This document shows positions 27,102 to 35,332 of a stretch of DNA of 64,000 nt, in pieces. The stretch's first letter is position 1, and every line of letters begins with the position of its first letter. Where the stretch lies: the NCBI GenBank assembly GCA_012728375.1, contig JAAYFF010000039.1:1-64000 (forward strand), in the 5' to 3' direction. Below the pieces are notes generated by a model. That model was not told where the DNA came from. It did not search any database and saw nothing but the letters and a program-made list of their open reading frames with translations. The DNA comes from Bacillota bacterium. GTDB lineage: Bacteria; Bacillota; Dethiobacteria; DTU022; UBA8154. A program made the translations under genes and the position numbers.

Positions 27102-27803
27102 GTGATTCCAAAAAAAATGTTTCGTGAGAATGAGCGTATCGAAGTTTTCGATGAAATTGAAAATGTTTATTACAAAAGCATTATTCAAGAAGTTAACCGG
27201 GATAATATTGCCATCGGCGTTCCCATGGGAAACCAAGGGCAGCTCTTATTATACAAAAACCAAATTCGAACTTTTAGAATTATTTATAAAGATGCACATT
27301 ATTATTTTAAAAGCAAAGTCCTGGGGCGTAAAAAAAGCAACAACCTTTTACTTTTTTTAATTGCCTGGCCTGCAGAGTTAAAACGAATTCAGCAACGAGC
27401 TTTTTTCCGGTTTCCCTGTTCTTTTGAAATTTTTTATTGGATTCTGCCGGCTGAGGAGGAAAAAAGCATACGAGAAAACAAGTTGCCTTTTGAAGAACTG
27501 GTTGAACCTCTCGGTCCGCCCGAAAAAGGCCTGATGGCGGATATTAGCGGCGGCGGGCTTCAATTGGTGGCAAGTCATGAGATTCTCAAAGGTAGCATTC
27601 TGGCCTTACGTCTTCCATTATTTAGCAAGAAAGAAAAAAGAACATTTGAATTATTGGGAAAAATTGTCTGGGTAAAACCCCCCTATAATGAAACAGCAAG
27701 ACAACATCGCCACGCTGTTGAATTTATGGATATTGAAGAAAAGCTTAGAGAAGAAATTATTCGTTTTATTTTTATCTTATCCCGGGAAAGAGTTCGCTCT
27801 TAG
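27102..27803 (+). CDS. PilZ-domain c-di-GMP receptor (YcgR/YpfA-like)
   Basis: A 233-residue protein with an N-terminal YcgR-like domain and a C-terminal PilZ domain. The cyclic di-GMP binding motifs are present: RxxxR at R99-R103 (QQRAFFRF) and DxSxxG at D147-G152 (ADISGGG). Such proteins slow flagella or change surface behaviour when c-di-GMP is high. The GTG at 27102 is chosen because GAGGGA lies six bases upstream; an ATG at 27051 has its only AAAGGA directly abutting. No flagellar genes are in the window, although in Bacillus they follow codY. Confidence 0.88.
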   Translation: MIPKKMFRENERIEVFDEIENVYYKSIIQEVNRDNIAIGVPMGNQGQLLLYKNQIRTFRIIYKDAHYYFKSKVLGRKKSNNLLLFLIAWPAELKRIQQRAFFRFPCSFEIFYWILPAEEEKSIRENKLPFEELVEPLGPPEKGLMADISGGGLQLVASHEILKGSILALRLPLFSKKEKRTFELLGKIVWVKPPYNETARQHRHAVEFMDIEEKLREEIIRFIFILSRERVRS

Positions 27804-27829
27804 AGCAACTCATTTCTTTATAAAAAGAG

Positions 27830-27875
27830 AAGCGGCTTGTCCGGCAGTAGACATGCCCCGCCATCAAAGCCGCTT
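27830..27875. terminator. Terminator between convergent pilZ and cupin genes
   Basis: AAGCGGCTT and AAGCCGCTT (27830-27838, 27867-27875) form a 9 bp stem around a 28-base loop that can fold further. A T tract follows on the - strand, so it chiefly ends the hcp operon. Confidence 0.65.
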
Positions 27876-27895
27876 GCTTCACTGCTTCATTATGT

Positions 27896-28228
27896 CTAAG
27901 ATTTAATCATAACAAGCATCATTTTAAATCTTTCCGTTGCCTTGAGGGCGTGAGGTTCCCCGGCCGGCATGACGATCACATCTCCTGCCTGAAGGTGGTA
28001 GGACTTTCCGGAAATGATTATTTCAGCATTTCCCTCCAAAATGTTTACCAAGGCATCGAAAGGGGCTGTATGCTCGCTTAGTCCCTGCCCCTTATCGAAG
28101 GCAAATAGTGTTATTGTTCCGGTTTTCTTGTTAATAATTTCCCGGCTAACAATAGAACCATCCTGGTATTCCACAAACTCCAGCAATTTTACCGGTTGCT
28201 TAAGCAACCCGGATTTTTCATTTTCCAT
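27896..28228 (-). CDS. Small cupin-domain protein
   Basis: A 110-residue single-domain cupin with the barrel pattern HTAPFDALVNILEG, then AGDVIVMPAGEPHAL. Only two His are at metal positions, so metal binding is uncertain. It is the third gene of rrf2-hcp-cupin, 19 bases after hcp and with GAGGAGG before the ATG. Small cupins of this type often accompany Rrf2 regulators and hybrid cluster proteins in anaerobes. A role in nitrosative or oxidative stress is inferred from that company; its reaction is unknown. Confidence 0.85.
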   Translation of the reverse strand: MENEKSGLLKQPVKLLEFVEYQDGSIVSREIINKKTGTITLFAFDKGQGLSEHTAPFDALVNILEGNAEIIISGKSYHLQAGDVIVMPAGEPHALKATERFKMMLVMIKS

Positions 28229-28247
28229 TTTCTTTCCTCCTCATAAA

Positions 28248-29882
28248 TTATTTGCTTTTTAAAATTTCAGCCAGATCTTCATCTGGAGTAGAGATAGGCT
28301 TTACTTCGAAATTCTTAACAAGTATTTCCAGGACATTAGGGCTGATAAAAGCAGGAAGGCTCGGGCCAAGACGAATATTTTTAATCCCCAGATGAAAAAG
28401 CGTCAGCAAGACAGCAACAGCCTTTTGCTCATACCAAGAAAGGATCATGGAAAGAGGAAGATCGTTAACGCCGCAGTTAAAAGCTTTGGCGAGGGCTACG
28501 GCAACTTGAACCGCTGAATAGGCATCATTGCATTGACCCATGTCCAGCAATCTGGGAATACCTCCGATATCACCCATCTCCTTATCAAAGAAACGGAATT
28601 TGCCACAGCCAAGGGTCAGCACCACGGCATCCCGTGGAACTTTTTCTACAAATTCGCTGTAATAACTGCGTCCCAGCTTGGCCCCATCGCATCCCGCCAC
28701 CAGGAAGAAATGTTTTAAAGCACCTGTTTTAACGGCTTCAACAATCTTGTCAGCCACACCAAGGACCGCATCGCGGGCAAAACCTACCATAACACTGCCC
28801 CGATCCTCATCAGCTGCAAAACCCGGCAAAGACAGCGCTTTTTCAATGGCCGGGGCAAAATTTTCCCCTTCCAGATGCGTTACTCCAGGCCAGCCGACCA
28901 TCGCGGTGGTAAAAATATTGTCAAAGTAAGAACCTTTGGGCTCCTGAATACAATTTGTCGTCATCACGATTGCTCCGGGAAACTCGGAAAATTCTTTCTT
29001 CTGGTTGTGCCAGGCTGTCCCGAAATGCCCGTAAAAATGCTCGTACTTTTTCAATTCAGGATATCCGTGCGCGGGGAGCATTTCCCCATGCGTATAAACA
29101 TAAATGCCCCGGTCCTTAGTTTGCTCTAAAATTATCTTTAAATCTTTCAGGTCATGGCCCGAAACCAGAAGACACTTGCCTTTTTTATGCCCAAGGGGGA
29201 CTCTTGTTGGAACCGGATGGCCAAAAGAGCCTGTATTACCCGCATCAAGAAGTTCCATAGCCCTCAGGTTAACCTCGCCGCATTTGAGAACAAGGCCGAT
29301 CCACTCATCCAGTGTAAAATCCCCGCCTGCCAGCGCGGACAATGCTTCATGAAGAAAGGCATAAACCGCATCATCTTCCTGCCCCAGCAATGCGGCATGG
29401 TGTGTATAAGCCGCTACTCCTTTAATGCCAAATAACAATATCTGCTGGAGCGAGCGGATATCCTCCGCGGCTTCGCTGTCCCAGGGATAACCCGTATCTT
29501 CACCCTGTTTTATAAGTTCTTCCAGGGTACCTGCCGCTTTAAAGGATGCTGAAGGATGTGTAAAATCCACCTTTCCACCGGCTTTTCCAACCTTTTCCCT
29601 GAGGATTTCTCTCAGTTCCGTGCATCTCTTGATAAAACCCTCAAACCTGGCTGCATCAAAATTGACATTTGTTAATGTAGCAAAAAGGCTTTCACAAGTA
29701 AAATGATTGACCTTCGCATCCGTAAGGCCACATTTTCTCCCCTCCACGGCATAAAGGGAAAGACCTTTGAGGGCATGGATAAGCAAATCCTGCAGAGCGG
29801 CTACTTCAGGATTTTTCCCGCAGACTCCCCTAACTGTACACCCCGTTCCCCTGGCTGTTTGTTCACATTGATGGCAAAACAT
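28248..29882 (-). CDS. hcp: Hybrid cluster protein (hydroxylamine reductase)
   Basis: HCP is a cytoplasmic iron-sulfur protein acting in nitrosative-stress defence; it can reduce hydroxylamine and nitric oxide. N-terminal C3-x2-C6-x8-C15-x5-C21 fits the class I (strict anaerobe) cluster pattern. Later ligands are seen in GHDLKDLK, MLPAHGYPEL, MTTNCIQEP, AGCDGAKLGRSYY and TLGCGKFR. The length of 544 residues is normal. Its ATG shares one base with the rrf2 stop (TGATG), so the two are coupled. No hcr reductase gene is present. Confidence 0.97.
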   Translation of the reverse strand: MFCHQCEQTARGTGCTVRGVCGKNPEVAALQDLLIHALKGLSLYAVEGRKCGLTDAKVNHFTCESLFATLTNVNFDAARFEGFIKRCTELREILREKVGKAGGKVDFTHPSASFKAAGTLEELIKQGEDTGYPWDSEAAEDIRSLQQILLFGIKGVAAYTHHAALLGQEDDAVYAFLHEALSALAGGDFTLDEWIGLVLKCGEVNLRAMELLDAGNTGSFGHPVPTRVPLGHKKGKCLLVSGHDLKDLKIILEQTKDRGIYVYTHGEMLPAHGYPELKKYEHFYGHFGTAWHNQKKEFSEFPGAIVMTTNCIQEPKGSYFDNIFTTAMVGWPGVTHLEGENFAPAIEKALSLPGFAADEDRGSVMVGFARDAVLGVADKIVEAVKTGALKHFFLVAGCDGAKLGRSYYSEFVEKVPRDAVVLTLGCGKFRFFDKEMGDIGGIPRLLDMGQCNDAYSAVQVAVALAKAFNCGVNDLPLSMILSWYEQKAVAVLLTLFHLGIKNIRLGPSLPAFISPNVLEILVKNFEVKPISTPDEDLAEILKSK

Positions 29883-30328
29883 CAGTTCACTTCCTCCCTT
29901 TTATTATTATTTGCCGCCACCGGCTGCTGATCAGCAACCAGATCGGCAAAAGTCTCCTTTTTTAACTCCGCAAGCATGGCCTCCTGAGCCCGTTTTAAAA
30001 CGCGATGCACCGGGCAAAAGGCCATATTCGGACAATAACCGGACTCCGTTAGACAAACATTGAGCCCCAATTTACCTTCCGTTACCGTAAGTACATCCGC
30101 GATGGTAATCTTATCGGGAGAAACAGCCAGGTACACTCCCCCGTGACTTCCCCGCTGAGTTGTCACCAACCCTGCCCGGGCCAGCAGCTGAATTGTTTTT
30201 GTTAAAAAGACTTCCGGGATATCCTGTTTCTGAGATATATCCCTGGTCTGAAGAATAGTTCCCGGAGGAACCTTGGACAGTTCGATGAGCGTCCGGATAG
30301 CATATTCCGTTCGGCGTGTGATCTGCAT
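29882..30328 (-). CDS. Rrf2-family Fe-S transcriptional regulator
   Basis: A 148-residue winged-helix regulator (ITRRTEYAIRTLIELSK, then LLARAGLVTTQRGSHGGVYLA). Three Cys at 92, 99 and 105 (VCLTESGYCPNMAFC) are placed as in NsrR/IscR, where they hold a 4Fe-4S or 2Fe-2S cluster. As first gene of an operon with hcp, an NO-sensing NsrR-like repressor is the best guess. The ATG at 30328 is nine bases after AGGAG; an earlier ATG abuts that site. Confidence 0.9.
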   Translation of the reverse strand: MQITRRTEYAIRTLIELSKVPPGTILQTRDISQKQDIPEVFLTKTIQLLARAGLVTTQRGSHGGVYLAVSPDKITIADVLTVTEGKLGLNVCLTESGYCPNMAFCPVHRVLKRAQEAMLAELKKETFADLVADQQPVAANNNKREEVN

Positions 30329-30373
30329 TTTTTGCATACTCCTAACTGGACTAATTGTATCCTATTTATCCTT

Positions 30374-30402
30374 ATTTTACTTTACCTTTTTCCCTTTGTC
30401 AA
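30374..30402 (-). promoter_or_regulatory. Promoter of rrf2-hcp-cupin
   Basis: On the - strand a perfect TTGACA (30397-30402), 17 bases and TAAAAT (30374-30379). About 20 bases downstream an imperfect dyad GGATACAATTAGTCC lies just before the ribosome binding site and could be the Rrf2 operator; this is inference. Confidence 0.8.
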
Positions 30403-30585
30403 TACAAAATTATTTGAATACCATAATTTTTTTCTTGTTAGTTTTTTTATAAAGTTAGTTTTTAAAATCCCTGCTATGAGAAGAATTTTTTTGGATATGG
30501 GAAAATTAGTAACGCTCTCTTGAGAATCGGCTGTCTATTGTAATAAAATACAGACTGGAAAAGTTTTTGTTGGAGATAAAAACAT

Positions 30586-31503
30586 ATGAAACAAAGGCAA
30601 CTAATTACGATAATAGGAACTTTCTTGTTGCTGAGCGGAATTGCTGTTGGATTCCTGGGACCTCTCGAAATGTATTGTTTTTATTTATTTTCTGAAGGTG
30701 GACGTTTTAGTTATGAGGGTTTTGGATTCGGCTCATTTATGTTTGGCAACATTGCAAGTCAGATAATTGGCTATTACTTGCTTGCTACAGTGCTTATTAT
30801 CGTCGGTTATGGACACTTAAAATTGCGGAGATGGGCCAGAAAGCTTTCACTTGCTCTGTTGCAGTTCTGGCTGGTAATCGGTGCACCTTTAATCATTGTG
30901 ATATTTTTCATACTGGCAGCAACGAAAAAATTGTCTTATACAGTTGCTGTATTTACGCTTTTAGTTCTCGGGCTGGCTTATTTTGTGCTACCTGGGCTGC
31001 TTATTAAATTTTATAATAGTCAAAAAGGTAAAGAAATTTTTAGTACGGAAGACGTTAAAGATTATTGGACTGATAATATATCCCCTCAAGTATTGGCGCT
31101 AAGCTTTTTGTATTTTTTCTATATTATCATGTTGCATATACTGATACTTTTTCAAGGGATTTATCCTGTCTTCGGGGTATTGGTATATGGTCTTGACGGG
31201 ATATTTTTGCTTGATATTTCAATAATGTGTTTAGTATGTCTCATTTGGGGAACGCTGCAGCTAAAATTGTGGGCATGGTGGGGAGGGGTGTTTTTTTTAG
31301 GATTATTTGCAATATCCACAGTAGTAACCCTACTAAAAACTAATTATGCCAATTTGTTATCAATCCTTTCATTCCCGCCGGCGGAAATGAATATCTTACA
31401 AGAATTACCTATACAGGGTTATCATTTGGCTGTTTTAGCAGGAATACCGCTTTTTTTAACTTTAATTATAGCTATACTATCAAAACCCTCTTTTAAGAAA
31501 TAA
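30586..31503 (+). CDS. Polytopic membrane protein, unknown
   Basis: A 305-residue integral membrane protein with about eight hydrophobic segments (roughly residues 8-28, 60-78, 90-112, 118-140, 165-190, 195-220, 225-250, 280-300). A hydrophilic loop with KGKEIFSTEDVKDYW lies near 145-165. No family was recognised. The coding sequence is noticeably richer in A and T than its neighbours, and it stands alone between a divergent rrf2 operon and yjbQ, which fits a transferred or lineage-specific gene. The ATG has GGAG about 12 bases upstream. Confidence 0.75.
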   Translation: MKQRQLITIIGTFLLLSGIAVGFLGPLEMYCFYLFSEGGRFSYEGFGFGSFMFGNIASQIIGYYLLATVLIIVGYGHLKLRRWARKLSLALLQFWLVIGAPLIIVIFFILAATKKLSYTVAVFTLLVLGLAYFVLPGLLIKFYNSQKGKEIFSTEDVKDYWTDNISPQVLALSFLYFFYIIMLHILILFQGIYPVFGVLVYGLDGIFLLDISIMCLVCLIWGTLQLKLWAWWGGVFFLGLFAISTVVTLLKTNYANLLSILSFPPAEMNILQELPIQGYHLAVLAGIPLFLTLIIAILSKPSFKK

Positions 31504-31526
31504 AAAAAGGAAAGGATGATAGCAAA

Positions 31527-31943
31527 ATGCAGACAATCATCAAAATACCGACAAATCGCCGCGAGGAGCTTATCGATATTACTTCGGAAATTGAAAGGGT
31601 AGTCAGGGAAGCAAAAGTTCAATACGGCCTGGTCAATATTTATGTGCGCGGGGCGACGGCTGCCATCATGATTCAAGAAAACTGGGACCAGAGCGTGCAG
31701 ACCGACGTGTTAAATTTTCTCCGCCGGATCATCCCCCGGGGCGTATGGGAACACGACCGGCAGGACGGAAACGGCGACGCGCACCTGAAATCAGGCCTCA
31801 TCGGCCCCAGCGAAACAGTCCCCATAATTAATTTCGTGCCGGGCCTTTCCACCTGGCAAAATATTTATCTATGCGAATTTGACGGGCCCAGGGCAAGTCG
31901 CGAAATCGTCATTACTGTCCTTGCCTTGCCGGACCGGGTTTAA
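31527..31943 (+). CDS. yjbQ: YjbQ/UPF0047 family protein
   Basis: A 138-residue member of the YjbQ family, with the characteristic GNGDAHLKSGLIG (metal/active-site His), TVPIINFVPGLSTWQNIYLCEFDGPR. E. coli YjbQ can weakly replace thiamin phosphate synthase, but its true reaction is not settled. The first conserved His of the usual HTTAAL stretch is absent here (VRGATAAI). The ATG follows AAAGGATGAT. It lies 23 bases after the membrane protein gene. Confidence 0.88.
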   Translation: MQTIIKIPTNRREELIDITSEIERVVREAKVQYGLVNIYVRGATAAIMIQENWDQSVQTDVLNFLRRIIPRGVWEHDRQDGNGDAHLKSGLIGPSETVPIINFVPGLSTWQNIYLCEFDGPRASREIVITVLALPDRV

Positions 31944-32014
31944 ACTCTTTGTTTTGCAACAAAAGTATCCGACCCGGTGAACCCGGCCGATTCAACTTTC
32001 CGGTCCGAAAAAAA

Positions 32015-33793
32015 TCAACTGTTATGGGAATCAAAAGCGCTAGTCCACTGACCGGCTCTTTCAATAATGGTTTTGGGATATCCGAGATATTCTAAAAGCT
32101 TAATGGCATTGCTTGAGGTACAAATTCCTTCCTGTATGTGGTAATTAAATTCCAAACCTTCCCGATCAACTTTATTTGTAAAATGATAGGATAAATAATT
32201 ATCCTTTAACCAGAAGGCCAAATCCAGATCATGGGTCGCTACAATCGTCAGAGCGTTTTTCCGGGAAAGATATTCCAAAATTGCCCTGGAGGCAGCTAAA
32301 CGCTCCAGGTAGTTTGTTCCGGAAAGTACTTCATCAATGAGACATAATGAGGGGAACTCAAAATCAGAAGCAAGAATTAACTTTAGCAGCCTTTCCGCTT
32401 CCGTAAAGTAAAAGCTTTTCCCTTCACCAATGTCATCTGATTTACTAATGGATGAAATAACCCGGAAAAAACTGCCCAAGTATTTTTTGGCCAGGCATGT
32501 ACAAATTGTTTGCGCAAAAAGAGCGTTTACCCCCACGGTTCTTAAAAAAGTTGATTTGCCGGACATATTGGAGCCGGTTATGAGCAATCCGTTTTTTTCT
32601 TTTACTATGATAGAATTGGAGACTGCCTTCTCCACAAGGGGGTGAATCGCCTCCTGCATCTCCAAGTAAATGGCACCCTTTACGAACTGAGGCTCCGCAT
32701 AATATTCAAGGCTTTGCCTGTAAGAAGCAATGGACTGCAGGGCATCCAGTTCCCCTACAATTAAATAGATTTCTTTCAGCTCATCTCTATTTTTTCTAAT
32801 CTCCCGCAATGCGGAATAAAAACTTCTTACTTCCAAAAGGAAAAAAATCTTCAAGTATTCAAGAAATATATCTTCTGGGGAAGTTCCTGTCTCACCGAAA
32901 AGAAACTTGGTTTTATGAAGTATTTTTCCGGTGGCGGCAGAAGCTTTTTTTAACCTGTCCTGATAATGCTCGACACCGGATTGCTTTAATTTGCTTAGAC
33001 TTCCGGCTGTTCGAAGTAAGCTGGACAAGTAGGATATTGCAGGCAACTCGGGATGGATTTCCCTGCTTAAGCGATAATGAATATAAGTATTTAAGCTGAA
33101 CAATCCCGTGATCAAAAGGAAGGCATTAATACCTAAGATTAGAGGAGTTGCTAAAGAAAGTAACGCTATCATAGCCAAAAAGGAATAAATAATAAAAAAT
33201 CGGTTATTGGGCGGTAAATTACCCCATAGCAGTTCTGTAATAGCATTTGATTTCTGCCTGTCCAGCTTGGCAAGCAGGAACTGGATTTTTTCTCTTAATT
33301 CTCTGTCTCCCTGAAGTAAGCTAATTATTTCCGCCCTTTTCTGAAGCTCCTCTTCTTTATGAGAAGGAGTTCTTAAGATACTATATAGAACGGACTCGCC
33401 AGGAGTACTATAAGTCCGATCAAGTTTGCAAAAAATTCCATTGAGGTTTAGATCCGTCCAGGTCTGATCATCAACAATATAATGTTCAAAATCCTCGTTT
33501 GAAAGGTAGCGGAATAATCTGGCAATTTCGTTGAAATCCCTGCTCCTTGCATTTTCTTTTCCCCACTTTTCTCTAAGTTCAAGTTTAAAACGTAAAGCCT
33601 GCAGCTTCCTGTGAAAGAGAAACGAAATGAATGCCGGCAAGATTGCCGGTAAAACTCCGATAAAATAAAGAGCATTAATGAAATAACCTAAAAAAAATAC
33701 ACTTCCTGTCAGCAAGATAGAAAACGCTAATAAAATAACAAACTTTTTCTTATAATTTTTAATAATGCCAGGTATAGCGTCATCCATCGGCAA
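32015..33793 (-). CDS. Membrane-anchored MutS-like ATPase
   Basis: A 592-residue protein with only the lever/clamp and ATPase parts of MutS. The N-terminus has two membrane segments (about residues 17-60) and a second hydrophobic pair lies near 195-240. The C-terminal ATPase has Walker A TGSNMSGKST, signature-like ISKSDDIGEGKSFYF, Walker B CLIDEVLSGTN and the His switch VATHDLD. The mismatch-recognition domain is missing, as is the Smr nuclease of MutS2. Such proteins are widespread but their job is unknown. The TTG at 33793 follows GAAGGGA by seven bases; an ATG six bases later is possible. Confidence 0.88.
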   Translation of the reverse strand: MPMDDAIPGIIKNYKKKFVILLAFSILLTGSVFFLGYFINALYFIGVLPAILPAFISFLFHRKLQALRFKLELREKWGKENARSRDFNEIARLFRYLSNEDFEHYIVDDQTWTDLNLNGIFCKLDRTYSTPGESVLYSILRTPSHKEEELQKRAEIISLLQGDRELREKIQFLLAKLDRQKSNAITELLWGNLPPNNRFFIIYSFLAMIALLSLATPLILGINAFLLITGLFSLNTYIHYRLSREIHPELPAISYLSSLLRTAGSLSKLKQSGVEHYQDRLKKASAATGKILHKTKFLFGETGTSPEDIFLEYLKIFFLLEVRSFYSALREIRKNRDELKEIYLIVGELDALQSIASYRQSLEYYAEPQFVKGAIYLEMQEAIHPLVEKAVSNSIIVKEKNGLLITGSNMSGKSTFLRTVGVNALFAQTICTCLAKKYLGSFFRVISSISKSDDIGEGKSFYFTEAERLLKLILASDFEFPSLCLIDEVLSGTNYLERLAASRAILEYLSRKNALTIVATHDLDLAFWLKDNYLSYHFTNKVDREGLEFNYHIQEGICTSSNAIKLLEYLGYPKTIIERAGQWTSAFDSHNS

Positions 33794-33949
33794 TAATGCT
33801 TCCCTTCGATAAAAATTGCGTAACTGCTCAGAGGTTAATATATTTTACTACAAATTTAAAATTTTTTATACCTACCTGCTAATCCCTTATCATGGTTTCA
33901 AATTTACCAAAAGACAATCATTTTTAGAGCAAATTATCCGAATGTATGA

Positions 33950-33978
33950 TTGCGTTTTTTGGTGCCTCTTGCTATAAT
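33950..33978 (+). promoter_or_regulatory. Promoter of the Y-family polymerase gene
   Basis: TTGCGT (33950-33955), 17 bases, then a perfect TATAAT (33973-33978). It overlaps the LexA-type box region just downstream. Confidence 0.8.
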
Positions 33979-33982
33979 AATA

Positions 33983-33994
33983 GAACATAGGTTC
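33983..33994 (+). promoter_or_regulatory. LexA (SOS) operator
   Basis: GAACATAGGTTC fits the Gram-positive SOS box GAAC-N4-GTTC exactly. It sits five bases after the -10, where bound LexA would block transcription of dinB. Confidence 0.85.
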
Positions 33995-34019
33995 TATATT
34001 GCGGAGGCGCAAAAACTCT

Positions 34020-35258
34020 ATGAACAGTTCCAGGGTTATCCTTCTGGCTGATATGGAGTCATTTTATGCCAGCGTGGAAGTTGCCGAAAACCCCTCCCTT
34101 AGGGGAAAGCCCGTTGTGGTTTGCGGGGACCCGGAACGCCGCCACGGGGTCGTCCTGGCGGCGACCAAAGAAGCCAAAGCATTCGGCATTAAGACCGGTA
34201 TGACTGCCGGCGAATGCGCAAAACTCTGCCCAAACGCGGTCTATGTCCGCCCCCACATGCATAAGTATATCGAAACTTCACTGGCCCTCACGCGGATCTT
34301 CGAAGAGTTTACCGACCGGATTTCTCCTTACTCCATTGACGAACAGTTCCTGGAGATAACAGGATGCGAGAAGCTATGGGGCAATCCGGAAACAACAGCT
34401 CTGCGAATTATAGATAAAATATGGAAAACAATGGGCATCCGCTGCCGAATTGGTATAGGGGAAAATCCCCTGCAGGCTAAAATGGCCTGCGATTGTTTTG
34501 CCAAGAAAAACGGAAAAGGAATTTTTCGGCTTTCTCACAAAAATTATGCCGATTATACCTGGCCTCTCCCAATCAGAAACCTTTTCGGTGTGGGGAACCG
34601 CATGGAGAGAAACCTGTTCAACATCGGAGTCAGGACTATCAGGCACCTTGCTCTTCTCCCCAGGGAAAGATTGAAAGCCCGCTGGGGAATAAACGGAGAA
34701 ATACTCTGGCTTAACGCTCACGGGATTGACTACTCTACAATAAAACCGCCCGGCGGGGAAGAGCACCGGAAGGGAGTCGGGCATTCCATAACCCTGCCCC
34801 GTGATTACAGGCGCAAAGAAGAAATCGATACAGTTCTGCTGGAAATCACTGAAGAAGTCTGTCGCAGGACCAGAAAATTCAACAAGGTAGGCCGCGTTGT
34901 AAACGTCTATTGCCGGGGAGCGGACTTTGATCTGCCCACGGGCTTTTCCCGTCAAAAACGGCTGCCTGAACCCACCGCGACGACTATGGAAGTATATCCC
35001 TTTGCCCGGAAAATATTTTATGAACACTGGGACCGGAGGCCCGTCAGGACCTTGGGCGTAAGCCTGACGGGTTTAATGGACTTTAAAGAACTGCAGCTTT
35101 CCCTTTTGGAGGATAAAGAAAAAAAAGTAGCCCTCAGCCGGGCTATGGATCTAATCCGCAACCGATTCGGTATCACCAGTTTGTTCAGGCTATCATCGTT
35201 AACTCCCGGAGGCCTGCTCTTTGAAAGGGCAAATAAAATCGGCGGCCACGAGGCATAG
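34020..35258 (+). CDS. dinB: Y-family translesion DNA polymerase
   Basis: A lesion-bypass polymerase of the DinB/UmuC superfamily (412 residues). The catalytic palm has LLADMESFYASVE (first acidic residue) and SPYSIDEQFLE (second acidic pair). The little-finger region carries the GVGHSITLPRDY and VYCRGADFDLP segments. The pattern is nearer to the Bacillus YqjW/UvrX branch than to E. coli Pol IV. A clear SOS box and promoter precede it. GGAGG is 12 bases before the ATG at 34020; an upstream TTG would overlap that site. Confidence 0.9.
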   Translation: MNSSRVILLADMESFYASVEVAENPSLRGKPVVVCGDPERRHGVVLAATKEAKAFGIKTGMTAGECAKLCPNAVYVRPHMHKYIETSLALTRIFEEFTDRISPYSIDEQFLEITGCEKLWGNPETTALRIIDKIWKTMGIRCRIGIGENPLQAKMACDCFAKKNGKGIFRLSHKNYADYTWPLPIRNLFGVGNRMERNLFNIGVRTIRHLALLPRERLKARWGINGEILWLNAHGIDYSTIKPPGGEEHRKGVGHSITLPRDYRRKEEIDTVLLEITEEVCRRTRKFNKVGRVVNVYCRGADFDLPTGFSRQKRLPEPTATTMEVYPFARKIFYEHWDRRPVRTLGVSLTGLMDFKELQLSLLEDKEKKVALSRAMDLIRNRFGITSLFRLSSLTPGGLLFERANKIGGHEA

Positions 35259-35332
35259 CTCGGGCTTGACGGCAATTTGAATATTTGCCCGGAAAATCGC
35301 TCTAAAAACCATTATTCTTTAATGACGCCTTG

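Noticed and set aside
34374-35027. 217-codon open frame antisense to dinB
   Set aside because: Shadow of a conserved polymerase gene; no start signal and low-quality protein composition.
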